Shown one piece after another: positions 7,727 to 17,844 of a stretch of 50,392 nucleotides of DNA. The position numbers and the translations under genes were made by a program. Each line of letters starts with the position of its first letter. Positions within the stretch are counted from its first letter, which is position 1. The notes under the pieces were generated by a model. It saw only the letters and a list, made by a program, of their open reading frames with translations. It had not been told where the DNA came from and did no database searches. The DNA comes from JBBDYG01 sp040901765 (GTDB lineage Bacteria > Planctomycetota > Planctomycetia > Pirellulales > Lacipirellulaceae), in the NCBI GenBank assembly GCA_040901765.1, contig JBBDYG010000011.1:1-50392 (forward strand). Direction: 5' to 3'.

Positions 7727-9673
7727 TTACCGGGGATCAACCACCCGCCCCACGAATAGGATACACCCGGTTTTCACGTCGCGGATGAGGAATAGAAAAG
7801 GCCGATTGAGAATTAGATCGGTCGCCTCGCGCGTCGGTCCTCCAAATCCGCCCGTCGTGACCGCGGCGGCCTCAGTGCCGGTTTCGTCGACTTGAATGAA
7901 CGTTATTTGTCGCACCTGCTGCAAGAATAGACCACGAGGAGCGATTCCGGAAAAATCGGCTTTCGCGCGATCGAACGCGTCGCGCACTCCTAGCTCTGCA
8001 ATCGCCGTGTTCAAGTCATAGCTGCCTTGAAAACTGAATCTAGGCATCTCGACCTGCACCGTTCCGATGGGCAGGTTGCGGAGCCAACTCTGTAGCTTTT
8101 CGTGGGTTAACGACTGTTCGAGTTCTTCGAGTTTGCCCGGGCGATCCGCGGGAAGGAGGATGACCATGGACTTTGAATTATCCCCATAGAATAACTCTCC
8201 TATGGTGACGCCCGTTTCCTCATCGATTGCCCCTCTAGCTTCCATCCGCCCGTGCATTGTTGGAACTTGTATGGTTTCACCAGTTGTCAAACGGAAAGCG
8301 CTCGGCTCGGTTTGCTCCTTTGCGAACGGCGACTCCCATCTGCCGAGAAAGTAGACCGCGTTGGCGAGCAGACACGGCGCGCTCGCATCAATGCCCGCTT
8401 CATCGATCACTTTCGTAATTCGATCGCGCGTATTTTCGGCGGCCCAACGATTGATTTCATTGGCCGTTGAAGCGCTGGCACCAAAGTCGACTTGCTTAAT
8501 TGAGGCATTCATGAAGGTTTCGGCCAGTGAAGTGAACTGGTTTTCCAGAGGCAGTCCGCTCTGAATCCAGACACTATTGGCGACCAGAAACTCACCGTGG
8601 GACGATTTGCCAAAGACGCTGGACCGAATCGACAGGCTTTCCATCGCGCTCGTTTGGCGGGAGTTCGGCAGCCGCAAGGCTTGCTCGAATTGTCGGCGAG
8701 TCGTACCGTTCGCGCCATAGGAAGCCAAGGCCAGCATTTCTCTCGCGCTATAGCCCGAGAGCATCTGGTTGCTGTTTGTATCGCGGGACGCGTTGCGGAA
8801 CAAATCGAAACTGAAGTCGTTGCAGCGCGCGATGGCATCTTCGAATGCGGGCGAGCCCAGCATCAAGGGGTCGGGCGCGGTGGCGGGTTCTGACGAAGTC
8901 TCGTCAGCAGACAACTCATCGGCAAACAGCTTGAGCTTTGATTGCAATTCCTCCCAACCAATCGCGGGCTGCCCGGCCGCACCGTTCGGTCCGCGAAGCT
9001 GGCGAATGTCGCTAAACAACTGTGCGATCTGCCGATGGTTGCGAAAACTCTGCGTGACGACCAATGCGTACAATCCGTCGAGGTGAATTGATCCAACCTC
9101 TGCTTGGCCCCCGCCATTTTCGGCCCATGTGTCGGCCGCCACATTGCTAAGCATCACTTCGATCAGCGTCTCGAAATCTGTTTGGCCGACGTTACCGGTG
9201 ACGACCAAGTCGCGCACGTCGTAGACGCGGACAATCAATTGCTGTTCAATGGATTCCTGCGTCGAAATCACGAGCGCCCGACCCTCAATCGTCCAGTCGA
9301 GCTCGTGTCGATGAAGCAGATGCTCGAGCGCGTGTTGCAGCGAGATTCGCGCGAGTTCGCCTTGGAGCGTCCAGCCAGCGTCCACGCCCAGGTCTTCCAA
9401 TGCCTGCTTTTCGATCAACACCTCGCAATCCAGTTCGCTCTTTAACCGGGCCGCGAAATCCGTGAGCGATTCGTCGCTCAATTGCCAGTCGATCTGGCGC
9501 TGCATTCGGAGAAGCAGGGCATCCTGAAAATTACTTTCTTCGGTGGAGTGGGTGGCACTCGGTGCAGAAGACGTTGCGCCCGATGGCGCGGGAGGTTCCG
9601 CCAAGACGCTGACAAAAGTGGAACAATACAAAACCGCTGCAACGAGTGCGACTCGATAAGTGATCGTGGCCAC
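7727..9673 (-). CDS. Secreted protein: secretin-N-like domain plus serpin
   Basis: A 648-residue protein with a signal peptide (residues 1-25). Residues about 55-225 resemble the STN/N0 modules seen in secretins and planctomycete secreted proteins (DESLTDFAARLKSEL, LIVRVYDVRDLV, LYALVVTQSF). Residues about 283-648 are a serpin: the breach/shutter block near 305-335, the hinge VDETGTEAAAVTT (595-607) and the C-terminal signature NRPFLFLIRD...FVGRVVDPR. The small-residue hinge with Thr and Ala suggests an inhibitory serpin that traps a protease by loop insertion. Counting P17 at Glu597 puts P1 near Pro613/Thr614 in the Gly-rich loop GGFGGPTREA. The true scissile bond is uncertain, with Phe610 and Arg615 as other candidates. 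The gene is monocistronic. A serpin joined to this N-terminal domain is not a common arrangement. Confidence 0.88.
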   Translation of the reverse strand: MATITYRVALVAAVLYCSTFVSVLAEPPAPSGATSSAPSATHSTEESNFQDALLLRMQRQIDWQLSDESLTDFAARLKSELDCEVLIEKQALEDLGVDAGWTLQGELARISLQHALEHLLHRHELDWTIEGRALVISTQESIEQQLIVRVYDVRDLVVTGNVGQTDFETLIEVMLSNVAADTWAENGGGQAEVGSIHLDGLYALVVTQSFRNHRQIAQLFSDIRQLRGPNGAAGQPAIGWEELQSKLKLFADELSADETSSEPATAPDPLMLGSPAFEDAIARCNDFSFDLFRNASRDTNSNQMLSGYSAREMLALASYGANGTTRRQFEQALRLPNSRQTSAMESLSIRSSVFGKSSHGEFLVANSVWIQSGLPLENQFTSLAETFMNASIKQVDFGASASTANEINRWAAENTRDRITKVIDEAGIDASAPCLLANAVYFLGRWESPFAKEQTEPSAFRLTTGETIQVPTMHGRMEARGAIDEETGVTIGELFYGDNSKSMVILLPADRPGKLEELEQSLTHEKLQSWLRNLPIGTVQVEMPRFSFQGSYDLNTAIAELGVRDAFDRAKADFSGIAPRGLFLQQVRQITFIQVDETGTEAAAVTTGGFGGPTREATDLILNRPFLFLIRDVKTGCILFVGRVVDPR

Positions 9674-9799
9674 GGGATGCTCTGCTGTCTCTGGTCGGGA
9701 GGATGTCTACGAACGCGGGGCTTGTCTTATTCTAACATTCCGAGGTGCCCGGACACACTATTGCAATTGGGTGCCAGGACTCGCGGAAAGTAGATTGTT

Positions 9800-12700
9800 T
9801 CACCGCCCGCGTTCCGACCACGCCGTCACCCAGCTCTGCCAAGTGAACGGTGGCGTGATCTCAATCGGCAGCGAGCTTTCGACCTGGGCGACGTCCGTTC
9901 GTTGGAACAATCCCGTCAAGGCCGTGGTAAGCGTGCGCTGTTGATGGGGCGAGAGACTCTTAATCCATCCGAGTTCCATGACTTCGCCGTGCAATTCGCC
10001 AGTTTGGTATTCCCAAATTAGCGTCGCTGGCAGTTCCGGTTGATCGCGCCGCAGGATTTGTACCTCAATGCGATTAGTCGCGGCGTGAACCGAACCGACC
10101 AGTAACGAATCATGCGGTAAGAAGCGGATTTGCTCCAGCAGATAGAGCAGTTCGCGCTCGACGAAACGATAGATATCCTCGGCGACGTGATCGATGGCAG
10201 CCCGCCGATGGTGAATGCGGGCTTCGCTACGGCGATCGGTCGTGCGGGCCGCTTTTCGCAGCGCGGTGTAGAGCTTGGGGAGCGTGCCGGAGTGAAAGCC
10301 GGGGCGGAACAACCGCATCATCGTTTCGCCGTGCCGACCAATCGGTTCGGGCCGCAGGTGTCTCGGCCGATTTGCGGCGTACAGTCGCCAGTTTTCTTTC
10401 AGTTCCCACACCAAATATCCGAACACACCCGGGATCAGCAGAATGGTCGTCACCACGAGCGTCGTCGCTTCCGCCTGGCCGAGGTACGGTGTGAGTTGCC
10501 TGACGAGCGCCGGCCCAGTGGGCAAAATCAATTTATGGGACACCGTGACCACGGGAAAGTGCTTGATGGGATTGATCTGCGGTTCCACCAGCAGGGTGAA
10601 AACGAAAACTACCAAGTAGGACACAAAGAACCAGACGAATCCTCCCGCCAGCTTCACGACCTGCATGGAGCGTTTGTCGCCGGCGCGAAAGCGGAGCCAT
10701 TCATCGACGGTGTAGACCATGCGTTCGAGCGTTGCGAGCAAGCCTTGGAACAGGTCCATGATCCACTGCAGCACGGCGGAAATCACGCGCATGCCTAAAT
10801 TGTGCCAGGCGCGCATCAGGCCGTCGGTGGTGAGTTCGGTTACCAACCGGCCTAAAGGGGAATTCAGCAGCAGGGCCATCACGAGGAACACTTCGATTGC
10901 AAGTCGATCGGTCCATGGATAACCAACGGCGCTCGACGCGAGTCGCAGCACAACGGTCAGCAGTCCGGGCCATATCATATAACCGCGTAGGATCGCAAAA
11001 AAGCGGCTATGGAGACACCTTTGTACATATTCGGATTTCAACGCGCGGGCGGGAAGGTCCACGAATACAATCCGAGCGAGACTCCATGCGTCGCGAAGTT
11101 TGGCAAGGCTCCAGACGCGAAACTCGGGTCGATGCATCAACAGCAATAGCCAAGTTCCCAGCGAGACCACCAAGGCAGTCAACCACCAATCGATCGGCGG
11201 CGCTGGCGCAACAAACTCCGGTTCCATCAAGTCGACCGAATGGCTCTCGTGTCCACGAAACATGGCGTCGATATGGCGGCAGAACTCGACCAGCAGATAG
11301 GCCCCTCCGTAGGGGATGAAAAGATACTGCGTCAGAAATCGCCCGGCGGCAGTTCCGAATACGAGCGAGCTGAGCGTCTGCGGAAAGCGCTGATAGATGG
11401 TCCCTCGGCGATAGACGCCGTCAAGCTCCGTGCCAAACCGATGGTCGGCGCGCAGCAGTTGGTCGCCGCGGGCGAGTTCCGCGATGGACGTGACATCGGG
11501 CAGCTTCAAATCATTTTTGGAAAAAGCGTCCCGCAGATCGCCCATCGTCATGTAACCGCGATCGACGACTCGGTCGAGCAGTTCCTCGATCAGTTTCCGC
11601 CGTGCAACTTGTTCCGGCACATTCTGCGGTTGCAGGCCGACTTCGTCGAACGCGCGGCCGATGATTTGTCGCAAGTGCTCGCGAAGGCGCGTTTCTATGC
11701 GCGGCAAGACTCCTTCCACAAGGTTCGCGAGCCGCGCCCGCTCCTCGGGCCGTAAGCGGGCACCCGACACGCGGCGATTGGCCGTGGACAGATGCCGCAG
11801 CATCAATGCTTCTTGCATCAGGGGCAGCGGTCGCCGCACGGGCGTTTTTCCCAAGGTGCGAATCCACTCCATCAAATCGAGCCGGTACACGCCGCGTTCT
11901 TGCTCGACGCAGACCTTCTGCAAGTCGTAGAGCAAGCGCGCTTCGTAGGACCAGAATCCATCGACGGCCGGCGCGAGCAGCGGTTGAATTGCGGCGAGCC
12001 ACCGATCGGCCTCATCGGACGACAGGTGAAGCGCCGTTTTCAATCGCTGCACGAATTGAGTTAGTTCGACTCGCAACGCGGCTTGCGCCATGGCCTCGTG
12101 GCCACGCGGTGCCCGCTGCAGTGCCCGAAACGAGAGGAGCGTCGCCTTGATGCCGTTGCCCGTCGCCGCCGCGCGATGCGCCTTCGATTGCAGTTGTCGG
12201 TAGTCGGATATGGAAAGCGGCGGCAGAGGCGCTGCCTGCGTGGTCCGGGTGCTCACGCGTTCGGAGTCATGAGGCACTTCCTCCACAAACGCGTTGCCAT
12301 CGCTCGAGCGCAGCCGCTGGATAAGTTGGCGATGATCGATGTCTTGACTAACGATCTGGTCAACCGCGTGCCAGTCGTCAATGTTCGGAAAGTACCACCG
12401 CAACTCGTGCCGCGCAAAGTAACGCAGTTCGAGGTACACGGCGGCGAATTCGACGTAGGTATCGAAATCGCTCGGCGTTTGAAAGAGATAGCCTTCTTTG
12501 AGCAAAACCGCACGGATTTCGGCAAACTCAATTTCACCAATTTGCGCTCGTCGCTCTGCCCCCCAATCCTCGGGCGCAGGGTGCCGAGCGGCCTGATTCT
12601 CTAGTTCCAGGTGAACGCAGCCATAGCACAGCAGGCGCAGATATTCGTGGATCTGGCTTTGCTCGGCAGCGGTGTCGGTTGGGTCAGGCTCGTTTGGCCG

Positions 12701-12940
12701 GGACAGCAGAATGACGCGCCGGGGCAACTCAACGCCGAGCGGTATTTCCAACTCTTCCCGATCGACAAACGCCAGCAAGCGATCTCGCTCGATTGTGTAA
12801 CATTCGCGCCGCGGGATGAGCAGCCACTGCCCCTGAAGCCGGCGATCGAGTCGCACGACGCGGCGCAGAATGCGAGGCTCGACCAAGATTGCGGCCGGTT
12901 CGATTCCGTGAACGACGTCTTGTAGGTTGGCGATTGGCAT
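9800..12940 (-). CDS. Large membrane protein of unknown function
   Basis: A 1046-residue protein that I do not recognise. Residues 1-580 are soluble and helical, with several Arg/Leu-rich stretches that look like repeat or HEAT-like helices, though no clear repeat was defined. Five likely membrane helices lie at about 583-602, 648-668, 678-697, 761-786 and 825-846. Residues 850-1046 are soluble, with a basic helix (HHRRAAIDHVAEDIYRFVER) and a mixed alpha/beta end. There is no signal peptide. It is flanked by the serpin fusion downstream on the same strand and by a divergent MFS gene upstream. The length of the uninterrupted frame and its protein-like composition make it a real gene. No catalytic motif was seen. 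Confidence 0.8.
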   Translation of the reverse strand: MPIANLQDVVHGIEPAAILVEPRILRRVVRLDRRLQGQWLLIPRRECYTIERDRLLAFVDREELEIPLGVELPRRVILLSRPNEPDPTDTAAEQSQIHEYLRLLCYGCVHLELENQAARHPAPEDWGAERRAQIGEIEFAEIRAVLLKEGYLFQTPSDFDTYVEFAAVYLELRYFARHELRWYFPNIDDWHAVDQIVSQDIDHRQLIQRLRSSDGNAFVEEVPHDSERVSTRTTQAAPLPPLSISDYRQLQSKAHRAAATGNGIKATLLSFRALQRAPRGHEAMAQAALRVELTQFVQRLKTALHLSSDEADRWLAAIQPLLAPAVDGFWSYEARLLYDLQKVCVEQERGVYRLDLMEWIRTLGKTPVRRPLPLMQEALMLRHLSTANRRVSGARLRPEERARLANLVEGVLPRIETRLREHLRQIIGRAFDEVGLQPQNVPEQVARRKLIEELLDRVVDRGYMTMGDLRDAFSKNDLKLPDVTSIAELARGDQLLRADHRFGTELDGVYRRGTIYQRFPQTLSSLVFGTAAGRFLTQYLFIPYGGAYLLVEFCRHIDAMFRGHESHSVDLMEPEFVAPAPPIDWWLTALVVSLGTWLLLLMHRPEFRVWSLAKLRDAWSLARIVFVDLPARALKSEYVQRCLHSRFFAILRGYMIWPGLLTVVLRLASSAVGYPWTDRLAIEVFLVMALLLNSPLGRLVTELTTDGLMRAWHNLGMRVISAVLQWIMDLFQGLLATLERMVYTVDEWLRFRAGDKRSMQVVKLAGGFVWFFVSYLVVFVFTLLVEPQINPIKHFPVVTVSHKLILPTGPALVRQLTPYLGQAEATTLVVTTILLIPGVFGYLVWELKENWRLYAANRPRHLRPEPIGRHGETMMRLFRPGFHSGTLPKLYTALRKAARTTDRRSEARIHHRRAAIDHVAEDIYRFVERELLYLLEQIRFLPHDSLLVGSVHAATNRIEVQILRRDQPELPATLIWEYQTGELHGEVMELGWIKSLSPHQQRTLTTALTGLFQRTDVAQVESSLPIEITPPFTWQSWVTAWSERGR

Positions 12941-13144
12941 GGCGCCACACCGGCCAGATAGCCAATGCGCTTAAAATTCTCCCGCATCGGTGCTTGGAAT
13001 ATCGAAGGATAACTTGTATGCGGAGGGAGTGAAACTGCCCAGCCGTCATCCGAGGGACGGACAGGCTTCGCTACCCCTTGCGATGCCGCCATTTTCCTGA
13101 AAACGCTGCTTGGAATGAGTGGAACAATAGCATAAAGTAGTGCC

Positions 13145-14377
13145 ATGAACCAATCGCAACCCAACTCTGCCATGCGAACGGCGTGGCTGATGGTCATGCT
13201 GCTGTGGCCCGTGGCGCTGCTGAATTACCTGGATCGTCAGATGTTGGCGACCATGAAGACGTCGATGGTTGGCGACATCGCCGACATAGCGAGCGAAGCG
13301 AATTGGGGCATCGTGCTAGGCGCCTTCAAATGGACCTATGCCCTGCTCAGCCCCATTGGCGGTTACATTGCGGATCGCTTCAGCCGCCGACTCGTGATTA
13401 CGATGAGCCTGTTTATTTGGTCGGCCGTCACTTTGGGCACAGGGCACGTCGACACCTACTATGAACTGGTGTGGGCTCGGGCATTGATGGGTGTCAGCGA
13501 AGCGTTTTATTATCCGGCGGCACTTGCGCTGATTACAGATTTTCATGTGGGATCGACGCGGTCGCGGGCGGTGGGAGTTCATCAGACCGCCATCTATGTG
13601 GGCGCGATGATGGGAGTTGGGGCGGGATACGCTGCCGATACGCCCGATTTCGGATGGCGACTCGTGTTCTACCTGTGCGGTGCGATCGGGATGATCTATG
13701 CGATTCCGCTCTTCTTGTTGTTGCGGAATCCGGCGCGGGCGCTCGATCGTCCGTTGAATCCGCCGCCGTTGGCGGCGGCAGGAGAGCTGCTAAAGAACGG
13801 CGCATTCCTGCTGTTGCTGCTTTATTTTACGTTGCCCTCGCTGGCTGGATGGGTGGTGAGAGATTGGATGCCGCCAATTTTGAAGGATCGGTTTGACTTG
13901 ACCCAAGGCAACGCGGGCCTTGCCGCCGTTATACCGTGGCAGTTGGCGGCGCTCATTGGCGTTGTGGTGGGCGGCTGGCTCGCCGATCGATGGATGCAGC
14001 GAAACGTCCGCGGCCGGATTTATGTCAGCGCAATTGGCATGAGCCTCTTCCTGCCGGCGCTGTTCGGCGTTGGAAACTCCCAAACCGTTTTAGCAGCCGT
14101 TTTGTTTCTCGCGTTGTTCGGATTTGGTTGGGGCTTCTTCGACTGCAATAACATGCCAATTTTGTGCCAGATTGCAAGGCCCGAGCTGCGGGCCACTGGC
14201 TACGGCCTCATGAATCTGGTCGGCATCAGCATCGGCGGTTTTGCCGATTGGATCTTCGGGTCGTTGCAAGATCGAGGGGTGCCGCTGAATGTCATTTTTG
14301 GCGTGTTCGCCGGGATTGCGTTGCTGTCGGTGATTGTTGTGCTCTTGATTCGGCCAAAGGCGGCCGATGTGAGGTAA
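13145..14377 (+). CDS. MFS transporter
   Basis: A 410-residue inner-membrane carrier of the major facilitator superfamily with about twelve hydrophobic segments. The loop between helices 2 and 3 carries GGYIADRFSRRLVI, the family's motif-A region (G-x-x-x-D-R-x-x-R-R), and a second copy GGWLADRWMQRNVRGR lies in the second half. It resembles the anion/sugar-acid branch. The substrate cannot be assigned. It is transcribed alone and converges on kdpE with only 48 bp between stops. Confidence 0.88.
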   Translation: MNQSQPNSAMRTAWLMVMLLWPVALLNYLDRQMLATMKTSMVGDIADIASEANWGIVLGAFKWTYALLSPIGGYIADRFSRRLVITMSLFIWSAVTLGTGHVDTYYELVWARALMGVSEAFYYPAALALITDFHVGSTRSRAVGVHQTAIYVGAMMGVGAGYAADTPDFGWRLVFYLCGAIGMIYAIPLFLLLRNPARALDRPLNPPPLAAAGELLKNGAFLLLLLYFTLPSLAGWVVRDWMPPILKDRFDLTQGNAGLAAVIPWQLAALIGVVVGGWLADRWMQRNVRGRIYVSAIGMSLFLPALFGVGNSQTVLAAVLFLALFGFGWGFFDCNNMPILCQIARPELRATGYGLMNLVGISIGGFADWIFGSLQDRGVPLNVIFGVFAGIALLSVIVVLLIRPKAADVR

Positions 14378-14425
14378 GCGCGCACAATAGAAGACGGCTG
14401 GGGCTGCCGCCGTTAACGCAACCCG

Positions 14426-15124
14426 CTACTCCCGCAGCCGGTAACCGACGCCTTGCTCGGTGATGAGCAGCACGGGCCGGCTCGGGTTCGCTTCGAGCTT
14501 CTTGCGGAGATTTGCCATGAACACGCGGACGTAGTGCGGCTCGTGAACGGCGTGCGGTCCCCAGACTTCCTTCAGCAACTGGCGGTGGGTGACCACCTTA
14601 CCAGCGTTGCGAGCCAGTGCTGCCAGCAGGTCAAACTCGATTTTTGTGAGTTTGATCTCCACCTCCTTCTTAGTAACGACGCGGCCCGCGAGATCGATAC
14701 TTATATCTCCTAATTGAAGGATGGGATCCGCCGCACCGTCCGAACTCCGCCGAGAGGCATGGCGCAGAGCGACTCGGATACGGGCCAAAAGCTCGCCAAC
14801 GCCAAACGGCTTGGTGAGGTAATCGTCGGCACCGGCGTCGAGCGCGGCGATCTTCGACGCTTCTTCGCCGCGGGCGGAAATGACGACGATCGGTGCTGCC
14901 GACCACTCGCGGACCTGCCGAATGACTTCGGTCCCATCCATGTCGGGTAATCCCAGGTCCAAGAGGATTAAGGCCGGAAGCTGTTGCGTGACGATTCGCA
15001 GTCCTTCCGTGGCGGTCGTTGCTTCAACGACACGAAAGCCCTCGACAGAAAGCGAGGCCTTGAGAAAGCGACGGATCGGCGCCTCGTCTTCAATCACTGC
15101 GACTAAGTGCTCGGACGAGCTCAT
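14426..15124 (-). CDS. kdpE: KdpE response regulator
   Basis: A 232-residue OmpR-family regulator that receives phosphate from KdpD and activates the kdp operon at low K+ or high osmolarity. The receiver domain has the acidic pocket (VIEDEAP, residues 11-17) and the phosphoacceptor Asp56 in LILLDLGLPDMDG. The C-terminal winged helix covers about 130-230 and ends EQGVGYRLRE. The ATG at 15124 overlaps the kdpD stop as ATGA, so translation is coupled. A longer frame to 15193 would run inside kdpD and is not needed. Last gene of the operon. Confidence 0.95.
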   Translation of the reverse strand: MSSSEHLVAVIEDEAPIRRFLKASLSVEGFRVVEATTATEGLRIVTQQLPALILLDLGLPDMDGTEVIRQVREWSAAPIVVISARGEEASKIAALDAGADDYLTKPFGVGELLARIRVALRHASRRSSDGAADPILQLGDISIDLAGRVVTKKEVEIKLTKIEFDLLAALARNAGKVVTHRQLLKEVWGPHAVHEPHYVRVFMANLRKKLEANPSRPVLLITEQGVGYRLRE

Positions 15125-17838
15125 TGCGTCGCTTGCTCCAAGGCTTGTTCGCTGATTTTTGGCGGCTTTTCGCCATGTGGCAGGAATGCGCAAACGACGG
15201 CGCCACCCTCGGGGCGATTGTGCGCCTCAATGCTGCCTCCATGAACGTCGGCGATCGCGCTGCAGATCGCCAGGCCGATTCCCGTGCCGCGTCGATCCGA
15301 TTTGACTCCGGCACCACGGTAGAACAGGTCAAACACCCGTCTTTCGTCGCCCGGCATGAACCCTTTGCCACGGTCGGACACCGAGAGTTCTACGCCACTA
15401 GCGGAGCCGTGCGCCGCCACTTCGATCGTCGTTTCCGACGGAGAGTATTTAATGGCATTGTCGATTAAATTAACCAACATTTGCTCGATCAGCACCGCGT
15501 CGAAGTGCCCAAGTTGAACGGTTTCATCGATGTGAATGTCAACTAGGTGGCCCGCCAAGTGGCGCTCCATGCGGCCGAGCGTGGAACCGATAATGTCTTC
15601 CACCGGATGCCACTGGCGATCAATGATTACCTTGCCGCTGGAAAGGCGGGTCATGTGGAGCAGGTTCTCCACAAGCTGCGTCAGTCGTTCCGATTCGTCG
15701 TTGATGGTGGCGAGCAGTTCGTAGCGTGTCGCGCGGTCGAGAGAATCGAACGAGGCGGCCAAACTGCTTCCAGCCCCGGCGATGCCAGCCAGCGGAGTGC
15801 GAATGTCATGCGAGACGGCGCTGAGTAGCGAGTTGCGGAGCTTTTCCGTCTCAGCTTCCACGCGAGATTTCTGAGCTTGCTCCGATAATTGTGACCTTTC
15901 GAGCGCCAGGCCCACGTGCGAGGCGAAGGTTTCCAGCAGATGCCGATCGCTGAACGAGCGGACGCCGTTCGCCGCCGCGGGCTGCACGGCGAGGACTCCC
16001 AGCACGCCACTAGGGGCCGTGAGCGGTAAATAGAGCGCGCCCGCACCCGGCAGCGTGTCGGTTCCCAAGCCGGCGGCTTGAGCATGATCGAACACCCATT
16101 GCGCTGCGGCAAACTCCGACGCGCTGGCGGCAAAGCGGGTCAGGTCGCCAACCAGGGGAAGTATTTTTCCCCGCTCATTCGGCAGGAAAATGATCGCATG
16201 CGCGTTGAACACTTCCGCTATCGCCCGTTCGGCGTCCTCGACCACTTGCCGCCGGTCGATTATTCCCGCGAGTCGCCGTGTAAGTTGATACAACGCTTCG
16301 GTACGGCGCTCATTGTTTTGTGCCACATCCGCCTGCCGGCGCGCGCGAGCGGTTAAGGTGCTCGTAATCATTCCGACGGCCAGCATCACGGCAAAGGTCA
16401 CCAGGTGGTGTGAATCATGCACCGTTATTGAGTAGTACGGCTGCGTAAAAAAAACATCGAACAACAGAACGGCCATCGCCGACGACACAATTGCCGGCCC
16501 TGTTCCCAAACGCCCGGCGAACAATACGGCCAGCAAGTAGATCATTACCGAGGTCGATTCGGTGGCTCCCACGGCATGAAAGGCCCAGGCGATTAAAGTG
16601 GCCACGGCAAGCGCCGCTGCGGCCGCGAGCCATTTGAGCCAACCGACATAAGCCGCCGCGGGTTGTGACGGTACCGATGTTGGTTCGTCGACGCCGCGAA
16701 CAATGAGCACGTCAATGCTGCCGCTGCGCTCGATGAGTCGATCAACGACGCTTGGCGAGGGATATCGCCACCAAGACGCAGGTCGATCGGGTTTGCCGAT
16801 GACGATCTTGGTGACGTTGCGACGATCGGCAAATTGGAGAAGCGCAGTTGAAATGTTGTCGCCGACAAGCTTCGCGACTTCCGCTCCGAGCCTTTCCGCG
16901 AGCAGCAAATGGCGATGAATCTGTTCTTCTTGCGAGGGATCGAGCGTGATGCTTGATGGCTGCACGTGAACGGCAATCCATGGAGCGCCCAACCGATCGG
17001 CAAGGCGCTTCGCCGAGCGGACTACTTTTGCCGAGCTTGGGCTGGGCCCTACACACACGAGCAACCGGTCGTTCGTCGGCCATGGAACGCTTGCGGCGAC
17101 ACCACGTCGAGCGATTTCCACATCTTCATGAACTCGCTCGGCCGTTTGTCGCAACGCGATCTCTCGGAGAGCGACTAGGTTTTCGCGGCGAAAGAATCGG
17201 TCGATCGCTCGCGCCGCCTGCTGCGGAACGTAGACCTTGCCTTGTTTCAATCGTTCGAGCAGTTCTTCGGGCGTAATATCGACCAGCACAATGTCGCTGG
17301 CGATGGCGAGCAAGCGGTCGGGAATCGTTTCGCGGACCGCGACGCCACTGATCTCCGCGACGACATCGTTGAGCGACTCGACGTGCTGTACGTTGACCGT
17401 GGAAAAGACGTCGATTCCGACCGCCAAAAGCTCTTCGACATCTTGCCAGCGCTTCACGTGCCGCATTCCCGGCGCATTGCTGTGGGCCAACTCATCGACC
17501 AAAACGATTTCGGGCTTCCTGGCGAGAGCCGCGTCGAGATCAAACTCGTGCAGCACCGTGCCGCGATAGGGTACTTCCAAGAGCGGCAGTTGCTCGAGAC
17601 CGTCGAGCAGCGATTCGGTTTCCACTCGGCCGTGGGGTTCGACGTAGCCGGCGACGATATCCTTGCCGTCGGCGCGCAGTTGGCGGGCGGCTTGGAGCAT
17701 GGCATACGTCTTGCCGACGCCGGCTGCGTACCCGAAGAAGAGCTTCAATCGCCCCCGATCGCCTTCGCGTTCCGTGTCAGTCGCCTCCGCGCGGGCGCGG
17801 TGAAGCATCTGCTCGGGGGTGGGGCGGGAGTCAATCAT
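15121..17838 (-). CDS. kdpD: KdpD osmosensitive K+ sensor histidine kinase
   Basis: A full-length 905-residue KdpD. The N-terminal KdpD domain holds the Walker A motif GYAAGVGKT (36-44). A universal-stress-like domain follows to about 370. Four membrane helices (DUF4118 type) lie around 400-500, then a GAF-like region, the HisKA domain with SHDIRTP (phosphorylated His677) and the HATPase domain with the N box (NLIDNAIKYS) and G box (DRGKGF...GTGIGLAI). It autophosphorylates and passes phosphate to KdpE. It starts 6 bp after the kdpC stop and overlaps kdpE by 4 bp. All key residues seem present. Confidence 0.96.
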   Translation of the reverse strand: MIDSRPTPEQMLHRARAEATDTEREGDRGRLKLFFGYAAGVGKTYAMLQAARQLRADGKDIVAGYVEPHGRVETESLLDGLEQLPLLEVPYRGTVLHEFDLDAALARKPEIVLVDELAHSNAPGMRHVKRWQDVEELLAVGIDVFSTVNVQHVESLNDVVAEISGVAVRETIPDRLLAIASDIVLVDITPEELLERLKQGKVYVPQQAARAIDRFFRRENLVALREIALRQTAERVHEDVEIARRGVAASVPWPTNDRLLVCVGPSPSSAKVVRSAKRLADRLGAPWIAVHVQPSSITLDPSQEEQIHRHLLLAERLGAEVAKLVGDNISTALLQFADRRNVTKIVIGKPDRPASWWRYPSPSVVDRLIERSGSIDVLIVRGVDEPTSVPSQPAAAYVGWLKWLAAAAALAVATLIAWAFHAVGATESTSVMIYLLAVLFAGRLGTGPAIVSSAMAVLLFDVFFTQPYYSITVHDSHHLVTFAVMLAVGMITSTLTARARRQADVAQNNERRTEALYQLTRRLAGIIDRRQVVEDAERAIAEVFNAHAIIFLPNERGKILPLVGDLTRFAASASEFAAAQWVFDHAQAAGLGTDTLPGAGALYLPLTAPSGVLGVLAVQPAAANGVRSFSDRHLLETFASHVGLALERSQLSEQAQKSRVEAETEKLRNSLLSAVSHDIRTPLAGIAGAGSSLAASFDSLDRATRYELLATINDESERLTQLVENLLHMTRLSSGKVIIDRQWHPVEDIIGSTLGRMERHLAGHLVDIHIDETVQLGHFDAVLIEQMLVNLIDNAIKYSPSETTIEVAAHGSASGVELSVSDRGKGFMPGDERRVFDLFYRGAGVKSDRRGTGIGLAICSAIADVHGGSIEAHNRPEGGAVVCAFLPHGEKPPKISEQALEQATQ

Positions 17839-17844
17839 GAAGCA

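Noticed and set aside
7727..7895. Continuation of the truncated toxin frame
   Set aside because: Antisense to the serpin 3' end and very Arg-rich; not PIN sequence.
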